DNA of 64,000 nt from VRUE01 sp963732225 (lineage in GTDB: Bacteria; Actinomycetota; Thermoleophilia; Solirubrobacterales; 70-9). The notes beneath the pieces were generated by a model. The model was not told where the DNA came from, made no database searches, and saw only the letters and a list, made by a program, of their open reading frames with translations. Below, piece after piece: positions 21,176 through 29,252 of this stretch. The position numbers and the translations under genes are program-made. The DNA is taken from assembly GCA_963732225.1 (NCBI GenBank), contig CAVSYR010000003.1, forward strand, positions 1-64,000, in the 5' to 3' direction. The first letter of the stretch is position 1; each line of letters begins with the position of its first letter.

Positions 21176-21544
21176 TCAGCCGGTGAGCTCGGCGATGCGG
21201 GCGAAGAGCTGGTCGAAGTCGATCGGCTTGGTGATGTAGCCGCTGACCTCGACGTCGGTGGCGGCGCCGGCGTCCATCTCATCCTGGTGGGCGCTGACGA
21301 TCAGGACGGGAGTGTCGACCCCGGCAGCGCGCAGCTCGCGCAGGGCGTCGATGCCGGACTTGCGCGGCATCATCGCGTCGAGCAGGAGGATTTCCGGTTT
21401 CGGCTCGGAGTCGCGCTGCACCGCCTCGATCACCTCGACGCCGTCGGCCGCGGTGATGACCTCGTAGCCCTCCATCTCCAGCCGCGTGCGCAGCAGGAGC
21501 AGGATCGTCTCCGAGTCATCGGCGATCAGTACCCGCGTGCTCAC
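21176..21544 (-). CDS. Single-domain response regulator
   Basis: A 122-residue receiver domain without an output domain. Acidic residues IADDSE, phospho-acceptor Asp56 (ILLLDAMMPRKSG) and lysine in GYITKPIDFDQL are present. GTG 21544 overlaps the histidine kinase stop (GTGA), so it is the direct partner of that kinase. With no DNA-binding domain it probably acts by protein-protein contact or phosphorelay. Confidence 0.88.
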   Translation of the reverse strand: MSTRVLIADDSETILLLLRTRLEMEGYEVITAADGVEVIEAVQRDSEPKPEILLLDAMMPRKSGIDALRELRAAGVDTPVLIVSAHQDEMDAGAATDVEVSGYITKPIDFDQLFARIAELTG

Positions 21545-22869
21545 AACGCCTCCTCCCGGTATTGGGCCGAAGCCCGATCCACGTCGTCGTTTCGCGGCTC
21601 TTCGGCTCCGCTCCCCGCAAGCGCGGGCAGCCAAACCCTGAAGGTCGAGCCCTGGCCTTGGACCGATTCGGCGCTGATCGCGCCGCCGTGAAGCTCAACC
21701 AGCGATTTCGAGATCGCCAGTCCGAGCCCGGTGCCACCGACGTGCTGCGTCAGCCCCGCGTCGCCGCGGGTGAAGCGCTCGAATATGTGATCTAGCTGGT
21801 CCGCTGCCATACCAGGCCCGTTGTCGCTCACTGCGAGTTCCACTCCACCGGCGTTGCCGCCCGCCGTGACGTGGATCGAGGCGCCAGCGGCACAGTACTC
21901 ATGTGCGTTGGTCAAGAGATTCACGAGCACCTGGCGGATCCGGTCGCGGTCAACGCTGACCGGCGGCAGGCCGGGGGCGATCGCCTGCGTCAGCGCCTGG
22001 TCCTTGGACTGGGTCTGGCTCAGCATCGTCCGCACCGGGTCTTCGACCAGCGAGGCGACGTCGATCACCGCCGGTTTGATCGTCAGGCGGCCGGCGTCGC
22101 TGCGGGCGAGGTCGAGCAGGTCGTTGAGCAGGCGGACCAGGTGACGGGTGTTGTCGAGGATGATCTCGACCGTGTCGGCCTGCTTGGGGCTGAGCTTGTC
22201 GCGCTCCAGCATCAGCAGCTCGGCGAAGCCCTGCACCGAGGTGAGCGGGCTGCGCAGCTCATGCGAGGCGGTGAGCACGAACTCGTCCTTCATCGTTTCC
22301 AGCTGATCGCGCTCGCCGGCCCGGCGCTGCAGCTCCTCGGCCATCTCGTTGAATGCGGCGCCCAGGGAGGCGGTCTCGGAGAGGCCGCCGATTTTGACCC
22401 GGGTGTTGAGGTCACCGGCGGCGAGGCGACCGGATGCCTCGACCAGCTCCTCGAGCGGCCGTCGCATCGAGGCGATCAGGCCGCTGAAGAGCAGTGCGGC
22501 GCCGGTCAGCCCGGCGATCAATCCGGCCCCGACCAAGAGCGCCGTGTCGCGGGTCTCGCCGCCGATGTCATCGCGCAGCTGTTCGCGTTTGTGCTGCTGG
22601 GCGAGGATCACGGCACGCGCCGCCGCCGGGTGTTCGCCGTTGGCGAGCCGGGTGCGGGCGGTGATCTCCACCTGGTAGGAGCGGGCGGTCGAGTCCTCGA
22701 AGTCCTGGCGCTGCTGCAGGAAGCGGGCGACGCCGACCACGGCGAGGCCAGTGAGCACGGCAAAGGCGATTGCGAAGCCGATCGTCAGCCGGTTGGCGAG
22801 CGACGGGCTGAGCCGAAAACGGCGTCGGGAATATGCTTGCCCCTCGATGGGAGACGAGGCTACAGGCAC
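21541..22869 (-). CDS. Sensor histidine kinase, start uncertain
   Basis: A membrane kinase of about 443 residues. It has a hydrophobic segment starting LTIGFAIAFAVLTGLAVVGV, a short extracytoplasmic region (RQDFEDSTARSYQVEITART), a second segment LLVGAGLIAGLTGAALLF, HAMP, H-box TASHELRSPLTSVQGF, N-box NLLTNAHEY and G-boxes DNGPGM and GTGLGLAIS. The frame is open to 22965 inside the divergent kinase-like gene. GTG 22869 is used here to limit that overlap to 23 bp, but a start closer to the first membrane segment is possible. Confidence 0.82.
   Translation of the reverse strand: MPVASSPIEGQAYSRRRFRLSPSLANRLTIGFAIAFAVLTGLAVVGVARFLQQRQDFEDSTARSYQVEITARTRLANGEHPAAARAVILAQQHKREQLRDDIGGETRDTALLVGAGLIAGLTGAALLFSGLIASMRRPLEELVEASGRLAAGDLNTRVKIGGLSETASLGAAFNEMAEELQRRAGERDQLETMKDEFVLTASHELRSPLTSVQGFAELLMLERDKLSPKQADTVEIILDNTRHLVRLLNDLLDLARSDAGRLTIKPAVIDVASLVEDPVRTMLSQTQSKDQALTQAIAPGLPPVSVDRDRIRQVLVNLLTNAHEYCAAGASIHVTAGGNAGGVELAVSDNGPGMAADQLDHIFERFTRGDAGLTQHVGGTGLGLAISKSLVELHGGAISAESVQGQGSTFRVWLPALAGSGAEEPRNDDVDRASAQYREEAL
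22832..22837 (+). promoter_or_regulatory. Leaderless -10 element TATGCT
   Basis: TATGCT ends 9 nt before ATG 22847 of the phosphotransferase gene and supports that start. It lies within the 5' part of the opposing histidine kinase gene. Confidence 0.45.
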
Positions 22870-23911
22870 GGCCGACGGCACTGCGGGGGCGCCGGAGGGG
22901 ATCGATCGAGCTGGAGTTGAAGCATGGTTTGGCGAGCACATACCCGGCGCCGAGCCGCCGCTCACCTTCGAGCGGATCTCCGGCGGCCACTCGAACCTGA
23001 CTTACGGAGTGCGCGACGGCGCCGGCAAGCGCTGGGCCCTGCGCCGACCGCCGCTCGGCAAGCGCCTCGGCTCCGCCCACGACATGGGCCGCGAGCAGCG
23101 CGTGGTCTCGGCATTGGCGGAGACTCCGGTGCCGGTCGCGCCCGTCGCCGGCTTCTGCGAGGACGAGAGCGTCAACGAAGCTCCCTTCTACGTGATGGAG
23201 TTCGTCGAGGGACCGATCCTGCGCGGCCTGGCAGAGGCTGATGCCTTCCCTGATGAGGCGGACCGCCGCGCGATCGGCGAGCGCGTCGTCGACACGCTGG
23301 TCGACATCCACGCCGTCAACCCTGACGCGGTCGGTCTCGGCGAGCTCGGTCGCAAGGAGGACTACGTCGCCCGCCAGCTGCACCGCTGGCAGGGCCAGTG
23401 GGAGAAGTCGAAGACGCGTGAGTTGCCCGCGATCGACGCGGTGCACGAGCGCCTCGCGGCGCGGATACCCGAGCAGGGCCAGGCGACGATCGTCCACGGC
23501 GACTACCGCCTCGACAACATGATCCTCACGCCTGGAGGAGAGGTGGCGGCGGTCGTCGACTGGGAGCTCTGCACCCTCGGCGACCCGCTCGCCGACGTCG
23601 GCCTGCTGATGGTCTACTGGCCCGAGGCCGGCGAAGAGACGATCGCCCTCGGCCAGCCCGCCACCCTGGCACCGGGCTTCCCCAAGCGCGAGGAGCTCAA
23701 GGCCCGCTACGCCGAGCGCTCTGGCCGCGACCTCTCCCAGCTCGACTTCTTCGTCGCCCTCGGCTACTGGAAGCTGGCGATCATCCTCGAGGGCGTCTAC
23801 GCCCGCTACGCCGCCGGCCAGTACGGCAAGGTCGACCCAGGCATAGAAGCGTTTGCGCGCTTGGTCGAGCGCTTGGCCGAAGCTGCCGACGAAGCCGAGC
23901 GTCGCGGCTGA
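22847..23911 (+). CDS. APH-family phosphotransferase, ACAD10/11 N-domain type
   Basis: A 354-residue protein-kinase-like phosphotransferase. It has a Gly-rich ISGGHSNLTYGV, catalytic HGDYRLDNMIL (Brenner loop) and metal-binding VVDWELCTLGDPLADVGLL. This subtype resembles the kinase domain of ACAD10/ACAD11, which phosphorylates 4-hydroxyacyl-CoA in beta-oxidation, and bacterial genes of this type often lie near acyl-CoA dehydrogenases. Here one is encoded about 2.4 kb away at 26312. An aminoglycoside substrate is less likely. Start chosen at ATG 22847, ahead of the variable N-terminal tail. Confidence 0.82.
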   Translation: MGDEATGTADGTAGAPEGIDRAGVEAWFGEHIPGAEPPLTFERISGGHSNLTYGVRDGAGKRWALRRPPLGKRLGSAHDMGREQRVVSALAETPVPVAPVAGFCEDESVNEAPFYVMEFVEGPILRGLAEADAFPDEADRRAIGERVVDTLVDIHAVNPDAVGLGELGRKEDYVARQLHRWQGQWEKSKTRELPAIDAVHERLAARIPEQGQATIVHGDYRLDNMILTPGGEVAAVVDWELCTLGDPLADVGLLMVYWPEAGEETIALGQPATLAPGFPKREELKARYAERSGRDLSQLDFFVALGYWKLAIILEGVYARYAAGQYGKVDPGIEAFARLVERLAEAADEAERRG

Positions 23912-24034
23912 CATAACAGCCGCGTCCAGACCGCTTGACATCGTTCCGCCGGACCTGAAAGGGTCGGCTTTGCAGCAAAAACTGTGCAGCGCTTTTCAGG
24001 CGCTCCCTATCTCAACCCTCAAGGAGAGAAATAC

Positions 24035-24739
24035 GTGAAGCAGATTCGCAAGCACATCACGTTCGCAAACGTGATGTCATCGATCGCCGTCTTCCTCGTA
24101 CTCGGCGGTGGCGCCGCATACGCCGCCAAGAAGATCGGCTCGAACGAAATCAAGGGCAACTCGATCACGACCGGCAAGATCAAGAAGGAAGCAGTGTCTG
24201 CTTCCAAGATCAAGAAGAACTCGGTTACCACCGCCAAGATCGCAAACGGAGCTGTGACCGGTGCCAAGCTCAATCTCGGTACCGTCGGCACGGTTCCCAA
24301 CGCTGCTCATGCGAACACGGCCGATAACGCCAATAACGCCAACACTGTAGGCGGACAGTCTGCCACCAAGATATTCGCCAAGTTGGCTCCCGGCTCTGGC
24401 CCAACCACCATCGCCACCATCGCAGGTTTCACCATCACAGCCGCGTGTCCCAACGAAGGGACGAATAGGACTGACATCGAATTGCATAGCCCGGCGGGGG
24501 TGCCCTCAGTACTGACCGCCAATTTGAGCGAGGGCGAAAGCGGAACTGGTGGAGAAACATCGTATAACTCCGGCACAAATGTCGCTATTCCTCTGGATAA
24601 CGATTTCCTCGGAGAGGCTGCTTTCTCGGCAGCGACTACAAACGGAACGGTCGTGTCCGGAAACATTGGATTTGACTACCCGAACACATTCAATAACCAG
24701 GCCATTTGTGTCGTATATGGCGAGGCCGTCTCAGGCTGA
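24035..24739 (+). CDS. Secreted decapeptide-repeat protein, tandem paralogue 1
   Basis: A 234-residue exported protein. N-terminal KQIRKHITFANVMS leads into a hydrophobic run to about residue 30 (GGGAAYA), resembling a signal peptide or anchor. It is followed by 10-residue repeats at about 45-84 (TGKIKKEAVS, ASKIKKNSVT, TAKIANGAVT, GAKLNLGTVG), an Ala/Asn linker and a C-terminal beta-rich domain. The family is unnamed to me. GTG 24035 was chosen because AAGGAGAG lies 7 nt upstream and the paralogue start matches. The first 210 bases of this gene and leader are nearly identical to those of the next gene. A terminator follows. Confidence 0.8.
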   Translation: MKQIRKHITFANVMSSIAVFLVLGGGAAYAAKKIGSNEIKGNSITTGKIKKEAVSASKIKKNSVTTAKIANGAVTGAKLNLGTVGTVPNAAHANTADNANNANTVGGQSATKIFAKLAPGSGPTTIATIAGFTITAACPNEGTNRTDIELHSPAGVPSVLTANLSEGESGTGGETSYNSGTNVAIPLDNDFLGEAAFSAATTNGTVVSGNIGFDYPNTFNNQAICVVYGEAVSG

Positions 24740-24762
24740 TCTTTCTGGTTGATTTAGTTGTC

Positions 24763-24790
24763 AAGGGCCGGGCAAATGCCCGGCCCTTTT
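24763..24790 (+). terminator. Rho-independent terminator
   Basis: Perfect 11-bp stem, AAGGGCCGGGC / GCCCGGCCCTT, with loop AAAT, followed by TT then G. It lies 24 nt after the stop of the first repeat-protein gene and isolates it from the second. Confidence 0.85.
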
Positions 24791-24879
24791 GTTGATCGAG
24801 CAACTTGCAGGATCTCGGTGGTTGGATGCGAAGGAGGGGCATTCGGGCTCGTCCTATCTCAACCTTCAAGGAGAAATAC

Positions 24880-25506
24880 GTGAAGCAGATTCGCAAGCAC
24901 ATCACGTTCGCAAACGTGATGTCATCGATCGCCGTCTTCCTCGTACTCGGCGGTGGCGCCGCATACGCCGCCAAGAAGATCGGCTCGAACGAAATCAAGG
25001 GCAACTCGATCACGACTGGCAAGATCAAGAAGGAAGCTGTTTCCGCTTCCAAGATCAAGAAGAACTCGATATCGACCGCCAAGATTCAGAATGATGCGGT
25101 GACTGGTGACAAGGTCAAAGAGTCGACGCTGAGCGAAGTGCCTAGCGCTGCCAAAGCTACAACTGCGACCACCGCGACCATTGGCTCAAGTCCTGTTGCT
25201 TACGCGCACATCAACTCAGAAGGCAAATTGATTGCAGCGGATTCTCGTGGAGTTGCACAAGGCAACTTGGTACTGGAATCAACCGCTGCCTACTGCTTTA
25301 AGGGGCTGCCATTCGCGTTTAAAACTGCTATGTCAGTTGTCGACTACGGCGATCCGGTCACGGGTGGCCTGGGGGACCTTCCACAGGTTTCGGTGGCTCT
25401 TGGCAATCCGTTCGGCGATTGTGGGGCCGGGACGCAGCTAGAGGTAGCTGGAGAAAACGAAGCCGGCTTTGCACCAGAGGGCTTCTTTATCTGGTTCTAC
25501 AACTAG
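24880..25506 (+). CDS. Secreted decapeptide-repeat protein, tandem paralogue 2
   Basis: A 208-residue paralogue of the preceding gene. The signal region and the first repeats (to about residue 62) are almost identical at DNA level, including the Shine-Dalgarno AAGGAG before GTG 24880. After that the sequence changes: repeats ISTAKIQNDAVTGDKVKEST, a Thr/Ala linker and an unrelated C-terminal domain of about 110 residues with VAYAHINSEGKLIAAD and a Cys pair (AYCFKG, FGDCG). The conserved export and repeat module joined to a different end suggests duplication followed by domain replacement. Function unknown, probably cell surface. Confidence 0.8.
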   Translation: MKQIRKHITFANVMSSIAVFLVLGGGAAYAAKKIGSNEIKGNSITTGKIKKEAVSASKIKKNSISTAKIQNDAVTGDKVKESTLSEVPSAAKATTATTATIGSSPVAYAHINSEGKLIAADSRGVAQGNLVLESTAAYCFKGLPFAFKTAMSVVDYGDPVTGGLGDLPQVSVALGNPFGDCGAGTQLEVAGENEAGFAPEGFFIWFYN

Positions 25507-25534
25507 ACCCCAGCAAGTCTCGTAGCGGTACCGA

Positions 25535-25569
25535 GGAGTGGGTGGCTAAGGCCACTCACTCCTTTTATT
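25535..25569 (+). terminator. Rho-independent terminator
   Basis: A 12-bp stem with one mismatch (GGAGTGGGTGGC / GCCACTCACTCC), loop TAAG, then TTTTATT. It lies 28 nt after the second repeat-protein gene. Confidence 0.85.
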
Positions 25570-25690
25570 GTTGAGGCTGGCGAGGATCTTACGTCGATCA
25601 AGCTTGACAGGCTCGGAGAAGCCTGGAAACGTCAAACGCCTCGACTGGTATCGACTGATCCCTTCGCCTTCCTCGGACAAGGAGCTTTTC

Positions 25691-26305
25691 GTGCAGCAGA
25701 TACGCAAGCGAATCACGTACGCGAACGTGGTCTCCACGCTCGCACTTTTCCTTGTGCTCGGCGGTGGCGTCGCATACGCGGCCAAGAAGATCGGCAGCCA
25801 TGAGCTCCGGGGCGGCTCGGTGACGACGGCGAAGATCAAGCGGAACGCGGTCACGCGGTCGAAGATCAAGGCCAAGGCGATCTCGACCGCCAAGATCGCT
25901 AATGCCGCGGTAACGAACGCCAGGCTGGCAGATGGTTCTGTCAGCCTCGAAAAGCTGGCGTCGGGCTTCATCGCGCCGGCGGCCGAAAAGCTCTCCCATG
26001 CCGCCAATATCTCGTTGGGTGGGGTTGTTCTGGCGGGAAGCCTGGGGATCTCCCAGGCCAATATCACGCATCCCGAATCCGGCTTCTACTGCTTCGCGGG
26101 CTTTGCGCCGGCTCCCGTTGGAGGCGTGGCAACGGTCGACTACTCCGAGGCCGGCGAAAATGTCCTGATCCAGTTCGATACCGGTCAAGGTCCAGTCTGT
26201 CCTGTTGGTACTCAGGCTTTCGTCAATACGCGAAGACCCCTCTCTTTCAAAGTGAAAGAATCGACAGAATCGATCGACGCCGGCTTCTTCCTGCTGCTCT
26301 ACTAG
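25691..26305 (+). CDS. Secreted decapeptide-repeat protein, tandem paralogue 3
   Basis: A 204-residue, more diverged paralogue (QQIRKRITYANVVSTLALFLVLGGGVAYAAKKIG). Ten-residue repeats continue further than in the others: TAKIKRNAVT, RSKIKAKAIS, TAKIANAAVT, NARLADGSVS. The C-terminal domain resembles that of paralogue 2 (a GFYCFAGFA region and a late VCPVGTQAF), suggesting these two ends share a fold. GTG 25691 follows AAGGAG. It ends 6 bp from the convergent acyl-CoA dehydrogenase gene. Confidence 0.8.
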   Translation: MQQIRKRITYANVVSTLALFLVLGGGVAYAAKKIGSHELRGGSVTTAKIKRNAVTRSKIKAKAISTAKIANAAVTNARLADGSVSLEKLASGFIAPAAEKLSHAANISLGGVVLAGSLGISQANITHPESGFYCFAGFAPAPVGGVATVDYSEAGENVLIQFDTGQGPVCPVGTQAFVNTRRPLSFKVKESTESIDAGFFLLLY

Positions 26306-26311
26306 CCGATG

Positions 26312-27574
26312 CTAGATCGCCCGACGGGCGTGCTTCGGGTCCAGCTCGCCTGCGGCCGCAGCCTCGGCGCGTTTGGACCAGCGGTTGAGCTCGCGGCGGG
26401 CGAGGACCATCTTGTGGACCTCGTCGGGCCCGTCGGCCAAGCGCAGCATGCGGCTGAAGCGCCAGAGGGCGGCGAGGGGGGTGTCGTCGGTCATGCCCAG
26501 TGAGCCGTGGATCTGGATCGCGCGGTCGAGGACGTCCATGACGATGTTGGCGGCGACGATCTTGATCGCCGAGATCGATTGGCGGGCGGCGCGCTTGCCC
26601 TCTGTGTCCATCTTCCAAGCGGCGTAGAGGGTGAGCAGGCGGGCCTGGTCGATCTCCATCCGCGAGGCCGCGATCGCCTCCTGGACGAACTGCTTCTCGC
26701 CCAGCGGGCCGCCGAATGCTTCGCGCTCGTTGGCGCGGTGGCACATCATCTCCAGTGCCCGCTCGGCGGTGCCGATCGCCCGCATGCAGTGGTGGATGCG
26801 GCCGGGGCCGAGGCGATCCTGGGCGACGACGAAGCCCATGCCCTGGCCGCCGAGCAGGTTGCTGACCGGCACGCGGCAGTCTTCGTAGCGAATCTCGCAG
26901 TGGCCGGGGCCCTTGTCGTGACCCATCACCGGGATCGGCCGAACCAGATTGAAGCCCGGGTTGTCGGTTGGCACGCAGATCATCGAGGCGCGGGCGTAGG
27001 GGTTTGCCTCGGGGTCGGTGACGACCATCGCGATCGCCAGCTCGGCGCCGACCGCGCCCGAGGTGAACCACTTGTGCCCGTCGATCACCCACTCGTCGCC
27101 GTCGCGAACGGCTCGGGCCTGCAGCAGGGTCGGGTCCGAGCCCGACACCTCGGGCTCGGTCATCGAGAAGCACGAGCGGATTCGTCCCTCAAGAAGAGGC
27201 TCCAGCCATTCTTCTTTCTGCTGATTCGTGCCGTGCTCGGCGAGGATCTCCATGTTGCCGGTGTCCGGCGCCGAGCAGTTGAAGGCCATCGGCGCCGCCG
27301 CCGGGCTGCGTCCCATCTCCTCGCAGAGCAGGCCGTACTCCCAGTTGCTCAGGCCGGGGCCGTAGCGCTCGTCCGGCATGAAGAGGTTCCAGAGGCCCTC
27401 GGACTTCGCCTTCTCACGGATCTCAACCAGGATCCTCGGGTAGGGCACGCCGGCGCCGACCTCGGCATCGAGGGCCTCCATGATCTCGCGCTCCTGCGGG
27501 TAGATCTCCGCGTCCATGAAGTCGAGGATGCGCTCGCGCAGGGTCTCGACCTGGGGGCTGGGCGTGAAGTCCAT
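26312..27574 (-). CDS. Acyl-CoA dehydrogenase family protein
   Basis: A 420-residue flavoenzyme. Family motifs include CFSMTEPEVSGSDPTLLQARA (FAD and substrate loop), GHKWFTSGAVGAELAIAMVV and the C-terminal IQIHGSLGMTDDTPLAALWRF. It resembles the ACAD10/11 dehydrogenase part and FadE-like actinobacterial enzymes, so a role in oxidising unusual or 4-hydroxy acyl-CoAs with the nearby APH-like kinase is plausible. Exact chain length is unknown. GAGAGG lies about 9 nt upstream of ATG 27574. Confidence 0.9.
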   Translation of the reverse strand: MDFTPSPQVETLRERILDFMDAEIYPQEREIMEALDAEVGAGVPYPRILVEIREKAKSEGLWNLFMPDERYGPGLSNWEYGLLCEEMGRSPAAAPMAFNCSAPDTGNMEILAEHGTNQQKEEWLEPLLEGRIRSCFSMTEPEVSGSDPTLLQARAVRDGDEWVIDGHKWFTSGAVGAELAIAMVVTDPEANPYARASMICVPTDNPGFNLVRPIPVMGHDKGPGHCEIRYEDCRVPVSNLLGGQGMGFVVAQDRLGPGRIHHCMRAIGTAERALEMMCHRANEREAFGGPLGEKQFVQEAIAASRMEIDQARLLTLYAAWKMDTEGKRAARQSISAIKIVAANIVMDVLDRAIQIHGSLGMTDDTPLAALWRFSRMLRLADGPDEVHKMVLARRELNRWSKRAEAAAAGELDPKHARRAI

Positions 27575-27622
27575 CGGTTGCGTCCTCTCCTCGGGGCTGG
27601 GCCGCCCGAACGCTAGCGGCCC

Positions 27623-27659
27623 TGGCGCCTTGGTCGCATATAGCGCTACTAAGGCGCCA
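27623..27659. repeat. 37-bp palindromic repeat, copy 1
   Basis: A 37-nt palindrome, TGGCGCCTTGGTCGC / GCTACTAAGGCGCCA (two mismatched pairs), with 7-nt loop ATATAGC. It matches the palindrome at 57594-57630 in length and arm sequence. It covers the stop codon of the RibD-like gene (ATG GCG CCT TAG), as if an element had supplied the gene's end. It could serve as a terminator but has no T tract. Confidence 0.7.
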
Positions 27660-28218
27660 TGCGCCGGTAGCGGGTGAAGAGCTCACCCTCGTGCTCGAGC
27701 AGCCAGGCCAGCTCGAGCTCGGCGGTCTCGGGCAGGACGCCCTCGAGGATGCGGGGCGCTTCGCCGCCGGTGAGCTTGGGCGCGACGGTCAGGAACAGCT
27801 CATCGACCAGTCCCAGCGCCTGCAGGGCACCGTGGAGGGTCGGGCCGCCCTCGCAGAGCAGTGCCCTGACGCCCTCCTCGCGCAGCGAACGCAATAAAGC
27901 GGCGAGGTCCACCCTGCCATCGGGCCCGCTCTCGACCACGATCAGGCGCTTGTCGAGGCCGCTGTAGCGCTCGGCCCGCATCGTGCCGGCGCCGATCATT
28001 ACCGCGTCGAAGCGGGTGCGCAGGCCGACCAGCATCGCGGTGTCCGCGTCGGAGCCGATCGGCCCTGAGACGCCGCCGATCGTCGCCCGGCCGTCGACCG
28101 TTGCGGCGAAGTTGACGGCGACGAAGGGGCGCCCGTCGCGCTCTTGCTCGCACGGGTTGTAGGAGTCGAGCTGCTGCTCGACCGTGGTCTCGCTGGGATC
28201 CGGAGTCAGGCGCCGCAC
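27649..28218 (-). CDS. RibD C-terminal-domain reductase, short form
   Basis: A 189-residue dihydrofolate-reductase-like protein of the RibD_C family (NFAATVDGRATIGG, GAGTMRAERYSG, LLCEGGPTLHGAL, LFLTVAPKLTGG). Such enzymes reduce pyrimidine intermediates of riboflavin synthesis or other pterin-like substrates with NADPH. It seems about 30 residues shorter than usual between AERYSGL and VVESG, where a loop is missing. No other riboflavin gene is in view. GTG 28218 follows a TAGGCT -10 by 6 nt. The stop lies inside a palindromic repeat. Confidence 0.75.
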   Translation of the reverse strand: MRRLTPDPSETTVEQQLDSYNPCEQERDGRPFVAVNFAATVDGRATIGGVSGPIGSDADTAMLVGLRTRFDAVMIGAGTMRAERYSGLDKRLIVVESGPDGRVDLAALLRSLREEGVRALLCEGGPTLHGALQALGLVDELFLTVAPKLTGGEAPRILEGVLPETAELELAWLLEHEGELFTRYRRMAP

Positions 28219-28224
28219 AGGCGG

Positions 28225-28230
28225 AGCCTA
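28225..28230 (-). promoter_or_regulatory. Leaderless -10 element TAGGCT
   Basis: TAGGCT on the minus strand ends 6 nt before GTG 28218. No Shine-Dalgarno sequence is present. Confidence 0.5.
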
Positions 28231-28241
28231 GTGGCGGGCGC

Positions 28242-29231
28242 TCAGGAGTAGTCGTGCCAGCCGGCGAACTCGCGGCCGGCGAACTTCTGCAGGGCGGCGA
28301 CATCGCTGGTGAAGCGGGCGCGGACGGTCTCGAAGAGGTCGTCGGGGAGCTTCGGCTTCGGCGCCGGCGGCTTCTCGGGATCGTGAACGATCTTCTCGAC
28401 CCGCCAGCGCAGCGGCTCGGGCAGGCGGTCGAAGTTGCGGTCGAGGGAGCGGAAGCCGGGCAGCTTGATCAGCTTCTCCATCAGCTGGTATTTGTCGCCC
28501 TCCTTGGCCCCGGACTTCTCCCACTCGCGGTCGAACTGCTCGGAGGTGAAGGTCTCATCGACACCGGCGAAGGCGAAGGCCTTGCGCATCGTCTCCTCGC
28601 GTTCTGACTGCAGCTCCTCCTGGGTGATGATCTCGATCTGCTCGCGGTCGAAGTGCTCGAGGTAGGGCTGTAGCTGCATCCAGTACTTGGAGCGGTTCAC
28701 GTAAGAGGTGTCGGGGTTGGAGAGGACCTCGATCAGGTCGCCGGTCTCGTAGCCGGCGCCGGTGGCGTGGACCCAGTGAGAGAGGATGCGCTTGATCGGG
28801 TCGCGCACCATGTAGAGCAGGCGGGCGTCGGGACAGTGCTCGCGGATGCGCGCCGGGACGCCAGTGAAGCGCGGCAGGTTGGTGTAGTGGGGGGAGGACT
28901 CGCCGCGCACTTTGAAGCGGCTGTCGAAGCGGCTCGCGTACCAGTCGAGGCCGAGGTCCCAGTTGAGCTCCTCGGCGAAGAAGTTGAGCTCCTTCGGCTT
29001 CGACATCTGGATCTCCGGGTGCAGGCCGAGGTAGTGGTGGATGCTCGTCGTGCCGCACTTGAGCCCGCCGATGATGATCAGGCTCGGCATCGCCGCGTGC
29101 GCCTTGCGGCGACGACGGACGCGGCTTTTGCGATCGGCCGCGTAGCGCTCGCGGGCACGCGCACACATCGCCTCGTCGGCGGGGTCATGCGGGGCCTTCG
29201 CAGTGGCGATCTGGGTCTGGGCCTCTGACAC
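28242..29231 (-). CDS. PAPS-dependent sulfotransferase family protein
   Basis: A 329-residue protein. The 5'-phosphosulfate-binding loop GGLKCGTTSIHHYL is at about 55-68 and the 3'-phosphate motif MVRDPIKRILSHW near 140. The N-terminal 47 residues are highly basic (RKSRVRRRRKAHAAM) and polar. It would transfer sulfate from PAPS to a carbohydrate or other acceptor, but the acceptor is unknown and no PAPS synthesis gene is in view. GTG 29231 was chosen because a TACACT -10 lies 9 nt upstream. Confidence 0.85.
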   Translation of the reverse strand: MSEAQTQIATAKAPHDPADEAMCARARERYAADRKSRVRRRRKAHAAMPSLIIIGGLKCGTTSIHHYLGLHPEIQMSKPKELNFFAEELNWDLGLDWYASRFDSRFKVRGESSPHYTNLPRFTGVPARIREHCPDARLLYMVRDPIKRILSHWVHATGAGYETGDLIEVLSNPDTSYVNRSKYWMQLQPYLEHFDREQIEIITQEELQSEREETMRKAFAFAGVDETFTSEQFDREWEKSGAKEGDKYQLMEKLIKLPGFRSLDRNFDRLPEPLRWRVEKIVHDPEKPPAPKPKLPDDLFETVRARFTSDVAALQKFAGREFAGWHDYS

Positions 29232-29239
29232 GCGCGGGC

Positions 29240-29246
29240 TAGTGTA
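29240..29246. promoter_or_regulatory. Shared symmetric -10 for two divergent leaderless genes
   Basis: TAGTGTA reads as -10 TAGTGT on the plus strand, 7 nt before ATG 29253, and as TACACT on the minus strand, 9 nt before GTG 29231. The two start codons are only 21 bp apart, so both transcripts must begin almost at their start codons from one hexamer-sized site. Confidence 0.55.
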
Positions 29247-29252
29247 GCTGCG

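Noticed and set aside
23935..23966. Promoter TTGACA upstream of the first repeat-protein gene
   Set aside because: A good -35 is present, but no convincing -10 stands at 16-18 bp, so it was not listed as a feature.
24008..25065. CRISPR or transposon interpretation of the near-identical 210-bp blocks
   Set aside because: The blocks are the 5' ends of two paralogous genes with matching ribosome-binding sites and frames. There are only two, and there are no spacers or transposase.
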